This document shows, in pieces, positions 1-7,131 of a stretch of DNA of 64,000 bases. The translations under genes and the position numbers were made by a program. Each line of letters begins with the position of its first letter. The first letter of the stretch is position 1. The notes below the pieces were generated by a model. It had not been told where the DNA came from and did not search any database. It saw nothing but the letters and a program-made list of their open reading frames with translations. Location of the stretch: contig CADADA010000005.1 of assembly GCA_902786515.1 (NCBI GenBank), forward strand, positions 1-64,000, read 5' to 3'. This stretch comes from an uncultured Lachnospiraceae bacterium (GTDB lineage: Bacteria; Bacillota; Clostridia; Lachnospirales; Lachnospiraceae).

Positions 1-137
1 ACTATAATACCATTTTTTTCAACATAGTGAAAGCTATGTTTATTTCTCATGCAATTTTTTCGTTCCACGGATAATATTTACTTTTCAAAGTACTTGCCAA
101 AGTTTAGCTGGCATGAACTACTCAAGATTCCGAGAGT
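1..137 (-). other. Non-coding stretch downstream of prohead protease
   Basis: In HK97-type phages the major capsid gene normally follows the protease within a few tens of bases. Here no start with a Shine-Dalgarno is visible in the 137 bases before the window edge. The stretch holds two inverted repeats: a 7-bp AACATAG/CTATGTT hairpin at 19-38, and one described separately that overlaps the protease stop codon. The capsid gene may simply begin outside the window. Confidence 0.5.
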
Positions 138-141
138 TCAT
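113..141 (-). terminator. Hairpin overlapping protease stop codon
   Basis: On the minus strand ATGAACT-CTC pairs with GAG-TAGTTCAT across a short loop. The left arm contains the protease TGA stop. No T-tract follows, so it could be a processing or attenuating hairpin rather than a classical terminator. Confidence 0.35.
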
Positions 142-914
142 TTGATTAGATTGAGCCTTTTTTCAAGCTCATCAATTTTAGTTCCATTTGTTTCAGGCTC
201 TTTTTCTTCCTGTTTTGCAGGAATCTCTGCCGCCTTTGCAGGTGTCATATTCTTAGGCTCCGACTTGAAATGAGTCATCAGCTTATTCATAAGCCTTGTC
301 TCTGTTTCTTTGCCAGAGAATAAATATGCTTCATTGCTGTCCACACTTCTCTTTTCATCCACAAGGATGTCATCTGCAAATCCAAGCTCTACCGCCTTGT
401 TTGCATTCATCCATGTTTCAGCATCCATAAGATGTGACAGTTTAGAACGGGATAATCCCGTCTTAATCTCATAGGCATTGATAATGCTTCCCTTTACCTC
501 ATCAAGCATCTCGATTGCCTTTTCCATATCCGCATGATTTCCAAAGGCTCCTGTCATTGGATTGTGAATCATAATCAGTGCTGTCGGTGCCATAAGGACA
601 GTAGTTCCTGCCATAGCAATGACAGAGGCTGCACTAGCTGCAATACCATCAATCTTGACTGTTATCTCTCCTTCGTAATCCATCAGCATGGAATAAATCT
701 GACTCGCAGCGATGCAGTCACCACCTGGCGAGTTGATCCAAACAGTAACGGGTCCATTCCCTGCAAAAAGTTCATCTCGAAACATCTGTGGTGTCACATC
801 ATCGTCAAACCACGATACTTCTGCGATGGTTCCATACAGTTCAAGCACTCGTTCCTTGCTATCTTCTGGTTCTGCCTGGTTTATCCAGTTCCAGAACTTC
901 TTCTGTTTCTTCAT
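138..914 (-). CDS. ClpP-like prohead protease (S14 family)
   Basis: A 258-aa ClpP-fold serine protease that would mature the phage head by cleaving capsid or scaffold protein. The nucleophile region GIAASAASVIAMAG and the histidine region MIHNPMTGAFGN are both visible, with the oligomer-type VWINSPGGD strand upstream. The last ~50 residues are a charged, Glu/Lys-rich tail ending in a short coiled coil (KIDELEKRLN). The ATG used has an AAGGAGG site 6 bases upstream, so 23 in-frame codons before it are ignored. It overlaps the 3' end of the portal gene by 56 bases, typical of translationally coupled portal-protease pairs. Head maturation as its role follows from the family and gene order. Confidence 0.93.
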   Translation of the reverse strand: MKKQKKFWNWINQAEPEDSKERVLELYGTIAEVSWFDDDVTPQMFRDELFAGNGPVTVWINSPGGDCIAASQIYSMLMDYEGEITVKIDGIAASAASVIAMAGTTVLMAPTALIMIHNPMTGAFGNHADMEKAIEMLDEVKGSIINAYEIKTGLSRSKLSHLMDAETWMNANKAVELGFADDILVDEKRSVDSNEAYLFSGKETETRLMNKLMTHFKSEPKNMTPAKAAEIPAKQEEKEPETNGTKIDELEKRLNLIK

Positions 915-2166
915 CTGTGTCCTCCTTCTTTTCTGTATTTGCATAAGCTGCACCGGCTTTCTCAAGTGGCAGCATATTGCCATTTACCAAGTACAAATCT
1001 CCTCCAAGTTCCACCGGGATTCTGTCCAAATCCTCAAGCTGTCTGATATCATTTGCACTCATCCAGCCATTCTGTCTGGCTGTTGCATAACCGTTCATAC
1101 GGCTTGCATAATCTCCTCTGAGCAGTCCCTCAACATTCAGCTTAAAGAAATAGGTACTCTTTTCTTCTTCCGATAAAAGTGCACGAAACAGTGACTGCTC
1201 CCATCTGATAACCCAAGGGTCAAGAGTGTATTTTACAAACTCAAGTGACTGCTGCTCAATATTAGAAAAGCTCGACTTCTCAAGGTCACCTACCATGTGA
1301 GGCGGAACCCTAAAAATTCGAGCAATTTCATTAATCTGAAATTTCCTTGTCTCCAAAAATTGTGCTTCATTCGGAGAAATGGATATCGGTGTATATTTAA
1401 GTCCTTCCTCAAGGACTGCCACTTTATGGCTGTTGGAACTTCCACCAAAGGCAGCATTCCAACTGTCTCTGACCTTGCTTGGATCTTTGATTGTACCGGG
1501 ATGCTCAAGCACACCACTAGGTGCGGCACCATTAGCATAAAACTTCGACCCATATTCCTCTGCTGCAATCGCAAGACCTATGGCATTTTTCGCCATTGCA
1601 ATCGGAGAATATCCAACAAGTCCGTCAAATCCAAGTCCTGGAACATGAAGAACATCCGATGCATCTAGGTACACCGTTGTTCCCTCCATAGTTGGTGCAT
1701 CTTCCGTAATCTTTGTGTATTTGTAATAGAGCGTTCCTTTATTGTCACGCTCCACACTCATTCGATCCGGCATAAGCGGATACAGTGCAACCACCTCACC
1801 TTTTCCATTACGGATAATCTGTGCGTAGGCATTGCCCCACAGGAGCAAATGCGTCATCAAGGTTTCTCTAAACACAAAGGATGTCATCTCTGGATTTGGT
1901 TCATCATGAAGCAATTTATACAGTGGATGATTCAAAGCCTTTTCTTTTCCGCCATCTTCGTTGTATCTATAAACATTCAGTGGCAGACTTGCTATTGCCT
2001 CTGAAAGAATACGCACACAGGAATAGACAGCTGTCATCTGCATGGCACTTCTTTCATTTACCCTCTTACCGGATGATGAACTTCCCATAAAAAAGCTGTA
2101 TGCACTGCCCGATGTACGATTGCTTGGTGCATCTCTCGATTTAAATATTCCACTTAAAATTCCCAT
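859..2166 (-). CDS. Phage portal protein (HK97 family)
   Basis: A 435-aa portal protein forming the dodecameric DNA channel at one capsid vertex, through which terminase pumps DNA. The N-terminal region with RSAMQMTAVYSCVRILSEAI and the LLWGNAYAQI segment are characteristic of the HK97-type phage portal family, and the length fits. It starts with ATG behind GGAAGGAG, 18 bases after the terminase gene, and its end overlaps the protease. The acidic C-terminal tail (DTDEETEEVLEL) is encoded partly in the overlap. Assignment rests on family resemblance plus the terminase-portal-protease order. Confidence 0.94.
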   Translation of the reverse strand: MGILSGIFKSRDAPSNRTSGSAYSFFMGSSSSGKRVNERSAMQMTAVYSCVRILSEAIASLPLNVYRYNEDGGKEKALNHPLYKLLHDEPNPEMTSFVFRETLMTHLLLWGNAYAQIIRNGKGEVVALYPLMPDRMSVERDNKGTLYYKYTKITEDAPTMEGTTVYLDASDVLHVPGLGFDGLVGYSPIAMAKNAIGLAIAAEEYGSKFYANGAAPSGVLEHPGTIKDPSKVRDSWNAAFGGSSNSHKVAVLEEGLKYTPISISPNEAQFLETRKFQINEIARIFRVPPHMVGDLEKSSFSNIEQQSLEFVKYTLDPWVIRWEQSLFRALLSEEEKSTYFFKLNVEGLLRGDYASRMNGYATARQNGWMSANDIRQLEDLDRIPVELGGDLYLVNGNMLPLEKAGAAYANTEKKEDTDEETEEVLELDKPGRTRR

Positions 2167-2184
2167 ATAATTTCATCTCCTTCC

Positions 2185-3786
2185 CTAAATAAAAAGAATG
2201 CCACGGTTATCGTATACAGACTCCGTATTGACATTCCCACATCTAATTGCACGGTCAAGTCCCATGATTGTTGCGACTGCACCATCAATCTTTTCTGTTG
2301 ATTTTTCCTTATCGGCTTTGATGTTTCCGGCAGGGTCAGTACGAATAAATATATTATCCATCATCCACCGAAGAACCGGATGCCCTCCGTGGACTAGTTT
2401 CTGCTCCAATGTCAGTTTCATCAGTTCTTTGGTTGGTGGTGACATATCCTTAAATCCCTGTCCGAATGGAACGACTGTAAATCCCATTCCTTCCAGGTTC
2501 TGCACCATCTGAACTGCTCCCCATCTATCAAATGCTATTTCCTTGATATTGTATTTTTCTCCAAGCCTCTCGATGAATTTCTCAATATATCCATAATGGA
2601 CTACATTGCCTTCTGTGGTTTCAAGAAAACCTTGTCGCTCCCATACATCGTATGGAACATGGTCTCGTCTGACTCGTAGTTCTAAAGTATCTTCCGGTAT
2701 CCAGAAATAGGGAAGAATCACATATTTATCATCTTCATCCATTGGAGGAAACACCAAAACAAATGCTGTAATATCCGTAGTGCTTGAAAGGTCAAGACCT
2801 CCATAGCAGACACGTCCTTCCAAATCTTCTGCATCAACCTTGAAATTGCATTTATCCCACTTATCCATTGGCATCCAACGAACTGCCTGCTTTACCCATT
2901 GGTTCAGTCTTAACTGTCTAAAAGAGTTCTCCTCTCCAGGATTTTGCTTTGCCGATTCACACGCTGCCTTTACTTTATCTATACCTACTGTAATTCCAAG
3001 AGATGGATTTGCCTTTTTCCACACTTTGGGATCAGTCCAATCGTCTGACTCATCTGCACCATAAATCACGGGATAAAAAGTGGGGTCAATCTTTCGTCCC
3101 TCCAGAATATCCTTTGCTTTTTGGTGCGTCTCATAACAGATAGAATTTGTATCCGTACCTGCTGTTGTAATGAGGAAATACAGCGGCTGCATTCTCGCAT
3201 CTCCTGAACCCTTGGTCATAACATCAAATAGCTTTCTATTCGGTTGCGTATGCAACTCATCAAACACAACTCCGCTGATATTAAATCCATGCTTGGAATA
3301 AGCCTCTGCCGACAATACCTGATAGAAGGAGTTTGTCGGTGCATAGACAATTCTCTTCTGGGAAGTCAGTATCTTCACTCGCTTGGAAAGAGCAGGACAC
3401 ATACGCACCATATCAGCCGCAACATCAAATACAATCGTTGCCTGCTGACGATCAGCTGCACAGCCATAAACCTCGGCTCGCTCCTCTCCATCTCCACAAC
3501 AAAGAAGAAGTGCAATAGCAGCCGCAAGTTCTGACTTACCCATTTTCTTTGGAATTTCCACATAAGCTGTATTAAACTGACGATATCCATTCGGTTTCAA
3601 AGTTCCAAAGATATCTCTGATAATCTGCTCCTGCCAGTCAATCAGTTCAAACGGCTTTCCTGCCCATGTTCCTTTTGTATGGCAAAGACTCTCTATAAAT
3701 GCAACAGCGAAATCCGCTGCATCTTCATCATATACAGAATCCTTCGCTTTGAATTTTGTCGGTTTATATTTCTTCAGTTTTCTCAA
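2185..3786 (-). CDS. Large terminase subunit (ATPase/nuclease)
   Basis: The packaging motor subunit, about 533 aa. It has an N-terminal ATPase with Walker A-like PKKMGKSE, a Walker B VVFDELHT and a coupling-type LITTAGT. The C-terminal RNase H-like nuclease begins around GGLDLSSTTD, whose aspartates are the expected metal ligands. A TTG start is preferred because AAGGAAGTG lies 8 bases before it. An in-frame GTG 18 bases further upstream abuts a terminator T-tract and has no clear ribosome site. It is separated from its small-subunit partner by about 8 kb of accessory genes, which is unusual. Confidence 0.93.
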   Translation of the reverse strand: MRKLKKYKPTKFKAKDSVYDEDAADFAVAFIESLCHTKGTWAGKPFELIDWQEQIIRDIFGTLKPNGYRQFNTAYVEIPKKMGKSELAAAIALLLCCGDGEERAEVYGCAADRQQATIVFDVAADMVRMCPALSKRVKILTSQKRIVYAPTNSFYQVLSAEAYSKHGFNISGVVFDELHTQPNRKLFDVMTKGSGDARMQPLYFLITTAGTDTNSICYETHQKAKDILEGRKIDPTFYPVIYGADESDDWTDPKVWKKANPSLGITVGIDKVKAACESAKQNPGEENSFRQLRLNQWVKQAVRWMPMDKWDKCNFKVDAEDLEGRVCYGGLDLSSTTDITAFVLVFPPMDEDDKYVILPYFWIPEDTLELRVRRDHVPYDVWERQGFLETTEGNVVHYGYIEKFIERLGEKYNIKEIAFDRWGAVQMVQNLEGMGFTVVPFGQGFKDMSPPTKELMKLTLEQKLVHGGHPVLRWMMDNIFIRTDPAGNIKADKEKSTEKIDGAVATIMGLDRAIRCGNVNTESVYDNRGILFI

Positions 3787-3803
3787 GTTCTCACTTCCTT
3801 CCA

Positions 3804-3832
3804 CGAAAAAAGGAACCCTTGCGAGTTCCCTT
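3804..3832 (-). terminator. Intrinsic terminator upstream of large terminase
   Basis: Minus-strand stem AAGGGAAC/GTTCCTTT (8 bp, one G-U) with an 8-base loop runs straight into six T residues. It would end transcripts from the accessory genes, so terminase onward may need read-through, antitermination or its own promoter. Confidence 0.65.
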
Positions 3833-3846
3833 AATCAAAATCTTTC

Positions 3847-4092
3847 TTAGTTGTATTCTTTTAGTAAAATGCTCATCGCAACCCAAGTTGGGAAATCATC
3901 CTCGTCTGGCTCGATGTCCCATCCTCTATCATAGTTGGCAACAATCACTCCGTCTATCTTAATCATCAGCTTGCTAATCTTACCTCCGCAGATTCCATAC
4001 TGCTTGCTAGGCTCTTCAAAAGCCTTAACCCAATAATGTGCTATCTTATGCCCTTCTCCGGCAGGTACTCCAATCGTTCCTTCTTTCCACAT
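3847..4092 (-). CDS. Conserved phage hypothetical protein (81 aa)
   Basis: A small acidic protein (GWDIEPDEDDFPTW near the C-terminus) with no catalytic motif I can identify. I recall proteins like it in clostridial prophages and conjugative elements (DUF7678-like), but that label is from memory and uncertain. The ATG follows GGGAGG at 9 bases. It starts two bases after the stop of the upstream 53-codon gene, so the two are probably co-translated. Function unknown. Confidence 0.7.
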   Translation of the reverse strand: MWKEGTIGVPAGEGHKIAHYWVKAFEEPSKQYGICGGKISKLMIKIDGVIVANYDRGWDIEPDEDDFPTWVAMSILLKEYN

Positions 4093-4094
4093 GA

Positions 4095-4256
4095 TTATTG
4101 TACCTCCCTGATCTTATTGAATTCTTCCCAAGTGATTAATCCATTGTCGTAATCCCTTGTTGCTTTTGCTATCTGCTTTGCCTTCTCGGATTCTTGTTCC
4201 TTAATCTGCTTGGTTGCTTCTAAAAAAATCTTTCTTTTCAATTCCTTGTTTGTCAT
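4095..4256 (-). CDS. Small phage protein, Lys/Glu-rich helix (53 aa)
   Basis: A 53-residue protein starting MTNKELKRKIFLEATKQIKE, almost entirely charged and predicted helical, with a short C-terminal ITWEEFNKIREVQ. The ATG has AAGGAGGG 9 bases upstream and the reading frame runs up to the ribosome site of the next gene, which supports it being translated. No homology recognised. It could be a small DNA- or protein-binding regulator, but nothing in the sequence shows which. Confidence 0.65.
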   Translation of the reverse strand: MTNKELKRKIFLEATKQIKEQESEKAKQIAKATRDYDNGLITWEEFNKIREVQ

Positions 4257-4373
4257 GGCTAATGCCCTCCTTTTCTTTTGGTAGTGTACACATTACCGCA
4301 TATACATATATATATGAATACGCTGATGTACCAAATATAGGAGACATAAATTGTGTATTTTATAACAGCAACA
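4257..4373 (-). promoter_or_regulatory. Leader region with degenerate copy of accessory promoter
   Basis: The leader shares the TTTTGGTAGT..AC core and the downstream TTGTGTATTTTATA end with the better-conserved promoter repeats near 4.8, 6.7 and 7.9 kb. The middle has diverged into alternating AT/TA sequence. Confidence 0.3.
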
Positions 4374-4391
4374 GGGAACCCGAAGGCTCCC
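4374..4391 (-). terminator. UUCG-tetraloop hairpin after the 120-aa gene
   Basis: Minus-strand stem GGGAGCC/GGTTCCC closes a TTCG tetraloop 9 bases after the stop of the upstream gene. The following sequence is only moderately T-rich, so termination may be partial. Confidence 0.5.
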
Positions 4392-4399
4392 TTCCTTGC

Positions 4400-4762
4400 T
4401 TATTCTACTATCATTCTGATTGCTGGAACTCTTCTCTTTTCTCCTGTCTGCCAATCCGTGTAGTTCTGCTTTACCTCGGTAAGTCCGTTCATTCGGATTC
4501 CGTGCTTTTCAAATTCTGCAAGGGTTGGAATCAGACTTGAAAATGTGGAACTGATTGTAAATTCCTTAATTCCTTCTGCTCTTAAGGTTTCTGCAATTTC
4601 CTCGATGTCGTAATCCCAAATGACCTCGTCAAAATCAATGACCTCGTTTTCTGCTTCGCAGCTATGTCTGTATGCCCAGAAAAGTGTGGCGTTGATTCCT
4701 GCCTCTTTAAGATTTCTTACCTTGTCTTCGATTGCCTTTTCAAATGTTCTGATTTCCTTCAT
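4400..4762 (-). CDS. Conserved mobile-element hypothetical protein (120 aa)
   Basis: A soluble alpha/beta protein starting MKEIRTFEKAIEDKVRN, with an acidic centre (EVIDFDEVIWDYDIEEI) and a C-terminal beta-rich segment ending RRVPAIRMIVE. I recall similar proteins in clostridial phages and Tn916-like elements, but no function is known to me. The ATG follows a strong CGGAGG at 9 bases and is preceded by one of the near-identical promoter repeats, so it is probably its own transcription unit, closed by the UUCG hairpin downstream. Confidence 0.75.
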   Translation of the reverse strand: MKEIRTFEKAIEDKVRNLKEAGINATLFWAYRHSCEAENEVIDFDEVIWDYDIEEIAETLRAEGIKEFTISSTFSSLIPTLAEFEKHGIRMNGLTEVKQNYTDWQTGEKRRVPAIRMIVE

Positions 4763-4796
4763 GGTATGTACCTCCGTTTGTGTTTGTTTTCCTTTT

Positions 4797-4836
4797 GGTA
4801 GTACTATATATCACTCTAAAAGCACATATTATCAAG
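4797..4836 (-). promoter_or_regulatory. Accessory promoter repeat, copy 1
   Basis: A 40-bp sequence identical to the copy near 6.66 kb and similar to that near 7.88 kb. Read on the minus strand it has TTGATA, then a conserved TTTAGAG, then TGATATATAG, consistent with a -35 and an extended -10 separated by 19 bases. It lies about 35 bases before the 120-aa gene. Confidence 0.65.
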
Positions 4837-4886
4837 CAAATTACTGGCATAAATGTAACAATTATTCCTATGAAAAACTGTATATT

Positions 4887-5096
4887 TTATGTTTGCCTGC
4901 ACCCATGAATGGAGGCAAGAATTTCTTCCTGTTCCTTCTCATCCACACCCATCGTGGCGAGAGCCTCTCTCGTCCCACAGTCCGGGCAGATAAGGGTCTG
5001 ATTGTCTACTCTTGAAAGAGCAGGTGGCTCGTGGTATCTGCTCCCACACTTGGGGCATATCCTAAAACCAAGTGAAATGATGTTTGTGTCTTTCAT
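4887..5096 (-). CDS. Small zinc-ribbon protein (69 aa)
   Basis: A 69-aa protein with two CxxC knuckles (CPKCGSRYH and CPDCG) spaced 20 residues apart, the layout of a single zinc ribbon, then a short acidic helix with EKEQEEI. The His of SRYH could also bind metal. Zinc ribbons of this size usually bind nucleic acid or a protein partner. It overlaps the end of the gamma-glutamylcyclotransferase gene by 35 bases and has GGAGG 9 bases before the ATG, so it is probably co-translated with it. The partner is unknown. Confidence 0.8.
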   Translation of the reverse strand: MKDTNIISLGFRICPKCGSRYHEPPALSRVDNQTLICPDCGTREALATMGVDEKEQEEILASIHGCRQT

Positions 5097-5559
5097 GACT
5101 TGCTACCTCCTCTGCTTTTATTTGTGCCTCGGCTAGGTAATGCTCATCAAATCCAAAGCTGATGTACCCTTCAAGGCAGGTTTTGACATAGGCTAGGCTT
5201 GGTACTCCAATCTTCCTATCCTCATGCATGATGTAAACAAAGCACTTTCTGTTTCGCACCTTGCCCGATCTGATGCCCTTAATCGGCAGTGTCAGTTCCT
5301 TCTTGTAGTAGAAGGTAGGGAATCCCTCGTAGCGGTCAAGTGCCGCCTCGTCAGCCTCTGTGACCGACCACACGGCAACCGGAACCTTACTGCCTTCTTT
5401 CTCTTCGATGGTAAGGTATGCTCCAGTCTTACTGCCTTTGAAAAGCAGTTCGTACCCTTCAATCTCCGAAGTTCCCATGATTCTAGCTCCGGGGCATCGC
5501 ATTCTCATCTGTCTGATGTTCAGGTTGCTACCATAAGCAATGTAGTATCGTTTTTCCAT
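5062..5559 (-). CDS. Gamma-glutamylcyclotransferase (AIG2-like)
   Basis: A 165-aa member of the GGCT/AIG2 family, which cleaves gamma-glutamyl-amine bonds to release 5-oxoproline. The glycine-rich substrate loop YIAYGSNLN is at the N-terminus, and the LDRYEGFPTFYYKKE stretch carries the conserved acid of the family. Two start codons are possible; the second ATG (MEKRYY) has AAAGGATGG 8 bases upstream and gives the family-typical N-terminus. It follows the amidoligase gene across a structured intergenic hairpin and overlaps the zinc-ribbon gene. Pairing of this family with COOH-NH2 amidoligases in phage-like operons is known, and suggests making and removing gamma-glutamyl-type amide links. 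Confidence 0.88.
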   Translation of the reverse strand: MEKRYYIAYGSNLNIRQMRMRCPGARIMGTSEIEGYELLFKGSKTGAYLTIEEKEGSKVPVAVWSVTEADEAALDRYEGFPTFYYKKELTLPIKGIRSGKVRNRKCFVYIMHEDRKIGVPSLAYVKTCLEGYISFGFDEHYLAEAQIKAEEVASHERHKHHFTWF

Positions 5560-5596
5560 AATGGTTTCCATCCTTTCCGAAGGGGATACCCTTCTA

Positions 5597-5634
5597 CCAC
5601 CTAAAGACCGCCGTAGCGGTCGGAGGTTAGGTGG
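5597..5634 (-). other. Nested hairpin in amidoligase-GGCT intercistronic region
   Basis: An outer 8-bp stem CCACCTAA/TTAGGTGG encloses a perfect 6-bp stem GACCGC/GCGGTC with a 4-base loop. It starts 25 bases after the amidoligase stop and ends 38 bases before the cyclotransferase start. No T-tract follows. It may be an RNA processing or stability element that sets the ratio of the two enzymes. Confidence 0.5.
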
Positions 5635-5659
5635 CAGGAGGCTATCTCCTGCGTCCTCT

Positions 5660-6607
5660 TCAAGAAGCTCTTGCTGTTCTAAAGGCTGTGTCTCCTGCAA
5701 GTCTCTTTGTTAGGATTTCCCTTGCCGTTGCGAATTCCTCACCGATGAATCCAAGGCGAAGGAGCCAAGTTCTCATTGCGTATTTTGGATTTTCGTTCTG
5801 CTGTGGCTTTGGGCTTGCTGTTCTGACTTCCTTTGCCATCTGGCTAAGTGCTAGGCAAAGCTGAATGTAGCTTTTAAGCTGTCCTGCGTGAAGGCCGTTC
5901 AGCTTTCCGTCTGCAGGTGCATCGAATTGGAAAAGTCTGAACTCGACTGTTCCCTTTGTGAAGGTTGCGTGGTAGTTAAGCATATGGTATCGGCTGTCGT
6001 TGTAATGGTGGCTTCTACCGTAGTTTGCTCCGTGGCTTGTGTACCAAATGTCTGCAAGGGCTGCCATCGTCTTTGGCTTTCTCTTGTTGACCTCTTCGAG
6101 GAATCTTGGGTCAACCGTTCTGCAGTACCTTCTCATTCGATTTCTGTCAAGGTTCAAGGCATCTGCAAGGAGGCTTTCGTGGCTTGCCATAATGTTTGCA
6201 AGGTTTCTTAAGGTCTGTGCTGTATGCCCCTTTGCTCCGATGTGAATGTGTACTCCGCATCCTCTTGTTGCATCGCTCTTTGCTCCGGTGTGTCTAAGCT
6301 GTCTGATGAGTTCCTGTAAGGTTGGAATGTCATCGTAGGTAAGGATTGGGGTTACAAGTTCGCATTTCTCACTGTCGCATCCTGCAATGCTGACGTCCTT
6401 CTGGAATTTCCATTCTCTGCCTTGCTCGTCCCAAGCTGACCAGGTTTCGTATCCGTTTCTGCTTGCTGTGTATTCGTGTCTGCCTGTTCCGAAGTAGGTG
6501 GCTGCAATCTTGGCTGCCTTTTCTCTTCGGATGCTGTTCATTTCAACCTCAACTCCGATGGTCTGCTTTTTCATTTCTTCAATCTGTCTTGCTATTTTTT
6601 CGTTCAT
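5660..6607 (-). CDS. Amidoligase (COOH-NH2 ligase fold)
   Basis: A 315-aa member of the glutamine-synthetase-like COOH-NH2 amidoligase family, expected to use ATP to join a carboxylate to an amine. Visible features are the N-terminal IGVEVEMNSIRR strand with its paired acids (metal/ATP), the GCGVHIHIGAKGHT motif with two histidines, and the late GTVEFRLFQF strand with a conserved Glu/Arg pair. The last ~60 residues (from about LSQMAKEV) match the C-terminus of the 234-aa protein encoded 1.2 kb upstream. The start chosen has GGAGGG 8 bases before it and a 40-bp promoter repeat just beyond. Substrate unknown; peptide or cell-wall modification is inference. Confidence 0.88.
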   Translation of the reverse strand: MNEKIARQIEEMKKQTIGVEVEMNSIRREKAAKIAATYFGTGRHEYTASRNGYETWSAWDEQGREWKFQKDVSIAGCDSEKCELVTPILTYDDIPTLQELIRQLRHTGAKSDATRGCGVHIHIGAKGHTAQTLRNLANIMASHESLLADALNLDRNRMRRYCRTVDPRFLEEVNKRKPKTMAALADIWYTSHGANYGRSHHYNDSRYHMLNYHATFTKGTVEFRLFQFDAPADGKLNGLHAGQLKSYIQLCLALSQMAKEVRTASPKPQQNENPKYAMRTWLLRLGFIGEEFATAREILTKRLAGDTAFRTARAS

Positions 6608-6640
6608 GGCTGTGCCCTCCGTGTGTTTGTTTTCCCTTTC

Positions 6641-6680
6641 GGTAGTACTATATATCACTCTAAAAGCACATATTATCAAG
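6641..6680 (-). promoter_or_regulatory. Accessory promoter repeat, copy 2
   Basis: Identical over 40 bp to the copy near 4.8 kb. Read leftward: TTGATA, 19 bases, TATATA with an upstream TG. It lies about 35 bases before the amidoligase start, and the intervening leader (TTTGTTTTCC and CCTCCG blocks) is also shared with copy 1. Confidence 0.7.
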
Positions 6681-6690
6681 TCACACTACT

Positions 6691-6729
6691 ACACAAATAT
6701 CTGCCTTTGTATCTGGGCAGATATTGTGT
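6691..6729 (-). terminator. Hairpin after DUF4314 gene
   Basis: A 14-bp stem (ACACAATATCTGCC with its complement, one bulged A) and a 10-base loop, starting 10 bases after the DUF4314 stop and 10 bases before promoter copy 2. It separates two transcription units, but the T-tract is weak. Confidence 0.45.
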
Positions 6730-6738
6730 ATTTTATGC

Positions 6739-7131
6739 CTATTCCTCATCAGTTGCTGTGGGCATTCCAAGGGATAATTCCGTATAGATTTTGTTGTATC
6801 TTTCATGCTCACTGCCTTCTGATCCTGCCATTGCTCGAAGGTAAAATTCCATTGCTTCTTTTCTGCTGTCCCATGTTTCGGTACTTCCATAGCAAGTGAC
6901 TGTCACGGAATCCAGCTTTCTGCAACTATCCTCTCCATAGACCACTCCAAGGTGGCTGCCGTTATCCCAATCAACATGAATCGTACCCGTATCGTCCACC
7001 CCATCAACAGTTCCCTTAAGTCCTTCTGGCAAATCTCTATATGGATCATTCATGGACACAAGAGCAACTCTTGTTCCAGATGGATATTCTTTTTTCACTC
7101 GCTCCACAATTTCTCTAGGTGGAAAAAACAT
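6739..7131 (-). CDS. DUF4314-domain protein (130 aa)
   Basis: The first ~70 residues match the DUF4314 pattern: YPSGTRVALVSMNDPYRDL, then GLKGTVDGVDDTGTIHVDWDNGSHLGVVYGED, a small SH3-like beta barrel common in clostridial mobile elements. The C-terminal ~50 residues are helical and acidic. Its ATG overlaps the stop of the upstream 234-aa gene (TAATG), with GGGGGCGAG before it, so the two are translationally coupled. Molecular function unknown; the barrel may be a binding module. It sits beside the amidoligase unit, whose promoter lies immediately downstream. Confidence 0.82.
   Translation of the reverse strand: MFFPPREIVERVKKEYPSGTRVALVSMNDPYRDLPEGLKGTVDGVDDTGTIHVDWDNGSHLGVVYGEDSCRKLDSVTVTCYGSTETWDSRKEAMEFYLRAMAGSEGSEHERYNKIYTELSLGMPTATDEE

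Noticed and set aside
534..1176. Plus-strand frames across the protease and portal genes
   Set aside because: Cys/Ser/His-rich antisense products with no start signals, opposite well-recognised phage genes.
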